Positions 63,001-64,000 of a stretch of 64,000 nucleotides of DNA are shown here, in pieces. The DNA is taken from positions 7,073,001 through 7,137,000 of the forward strand of contig NC_045148.1 of assembly GCF_008831285.2 (NCBI RefSeq). Reading direction: 5' to 3'. The position numbers were made by a program, and so were the translations under genes. The stretch is from Nymphaea colorata (Eukaryota; Streptophyta; Magnoliopsida; Nymphaeales; Nymphaeaceae). Within the stretch, counting starts at the first letter, position 1. The number at the start of each line of letters is the position of its first letter. Below the pieces are notes generated by a model. The model was not told the DNA's origin. It worked only from the letters and a program-made list of their open reading frames with translations, and did no database searches.

Positions 63001-63559
63001 ACGACGGTATGCACATTGTAGTATATGTTACCTTCTTCCTGTGAATAGAAACTAATGGTAAAGACCTTACAATGTTTGTCAACTTTTTTTTGTGATGAGT
63101 TCATCTGGTTTTCAACGAAAAAATTGATCTACCCTCGTATTGTCGAGCGAAGATTCAATTTTTTACTTGCAGCTATTAGCTGGATTTACATTAGCCATTT
63201 TTAAAGGCTTTGTTCAATTGTTGTTTTTTATTTTATTTAGCTTATTGATTTTTGACCTTTGAAAATGTCCTTTAGGTTTTTTTCTTTAAATTTCCTTTAG
63301 ATTATTTTTAAAAAATTAAATAAATCTGCCTGATTCTTTAATTTTGAAAAAATGTTTTTTGGTAATCTTATATCACTCTGAACTTTCATGAATTTATTTT
63401 AAAAAATAGTAAATTTTAAAATCATGAAATAAGAACACATCATTGAATCATAGTTATTATTAATAAAATTTGAAGCATCTAGATGGAAGTATAATGTTAC
63501 TGCCACTTTGATTCGGTTATACCATACTTCAAGACATGTGAATGCAAAGTTTGAGGTCA

Positions 63560-63935
63560 GACAATGCATGGTGGTGTCTACTGATTTCAAGTGCCGTATT
63601 GAAGATGACACCAATGTTTTGTGAAAAACATTTTCATATCTCGTCCCATACAATAACTCAATCTAATCAATCTTTTAGAGAAGAGAAAAAACAAAAAACA
63701 AAAAAGAGTCATGGGTTGAAGAATCATTTGGAGGAGAAACATTACCAGTGGTCAGTCCTGATGCAGAAGACATTGAAGCTAAATTATCTACATCACGAGA
63801 AGCTGCAAAGTTGCCATGATAATGGAAAGGGTATGAAAATGTGCATGAAAGGTAATATGAAATTAACGTCCATGGAAGATGCTGCCAACTTTGTTAAAAA
63901 TGTAAGGATGATGATAATGTCATGATGGCATAAGC
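63560..63935. repeat. Direct duplication, copy 2
   Basis: Landmarks AATCATTTGGAGGAGAAACA and GCTGCAAAGTTGCCATGATA match copy 1. One frame reads SFGGETLPVVSPDAEDIEAK and LSTSREAAKLP before a stop, which looks protein-like and may be an exon relic. It is not assignable. Confidence 0.8.
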
Positions 63936-64000
63936 TATGATGGTATATACGTGTTTGTGAACTTTTCTTTTTTCATCTTAACTTGGAGACATTGCATCCA

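Overview
The window is nuclear DNA of a flowering plant. It is AT-rich, its genes have GT-AG introns, there are many long (TA)n and (GA)n microsatellites, and there are several small hAT-like elements and a tRNA-derived SINE. The gene families (PLS-class PPR, NEP-interacting RING-H2, SRC2-like C2) are angiosperm families. The lineage cannot be fixed from the sequence alone. There is no sign of bacterial, organellar or viral sequence.

Left third (1-23000): three paralogous RING-H2 E3-ligase genes of the NEP-interacting-protein (NIP) type. Gene A (+, 5' part outside the window) ends at 1569. Gene B (-) runs 9285 to 3212. Gene C (+) runs 19566 to 22761. B and C have the same five-exon structure with identical intron phases, and encode 207 and 206 residues. 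A and B are tail to tail; B and C are head to head, about 10 kb apart. A SINE with an 18-bp target duplication sits in intron 4 of gene C. The DNA between B and C holds no convincing gene.

Centre (23000-29000): intergenic repeats, then an intronless 665-codon PLS-class PPR gene (25653-27650). Its last codons are shifted out of frame relative to the usual E-domain ending.

Right half (29000-54000): a decayed tandem array, all on the minus strand, of SRC2-like genes (an N-terminal C2 domain plus a Pro-rich or repeat-built tail). Copy H (52907 to 50865) keeps six exons open and in phase. Copy E (34089 to about 31171) keeps every exon but has in-frame stops and frameshifts. Copy F (41475 to about 39104) has lost exons 3 and 4. 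Copies E' (34410) and G (45115) keep only promoter and first exon. Flanking DNA is co-duplicated (30277-33540 with 38363-41300; 34360-38060 with 45080-48240), so paralogous empty sites can be read for transposon insertions.

Right end (54000-64000): a two-exon hypothetical gene for a small basic, Cys-containing protein with a C-terminal membrane segment (minus, 56582 to 55130), a possible CpG-rich first exon near 58100, a 708-bp element built from GTATCG/CGATAC palindromes with 11-bp terminal inverted repeats and a 6-bp target duplication (59780-60487), and a 0.4-kb direct duplication near the end. Exon borders were read by eye from splice consensus, reading frame and comparison of paralogs. 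None is backed by transcript data.
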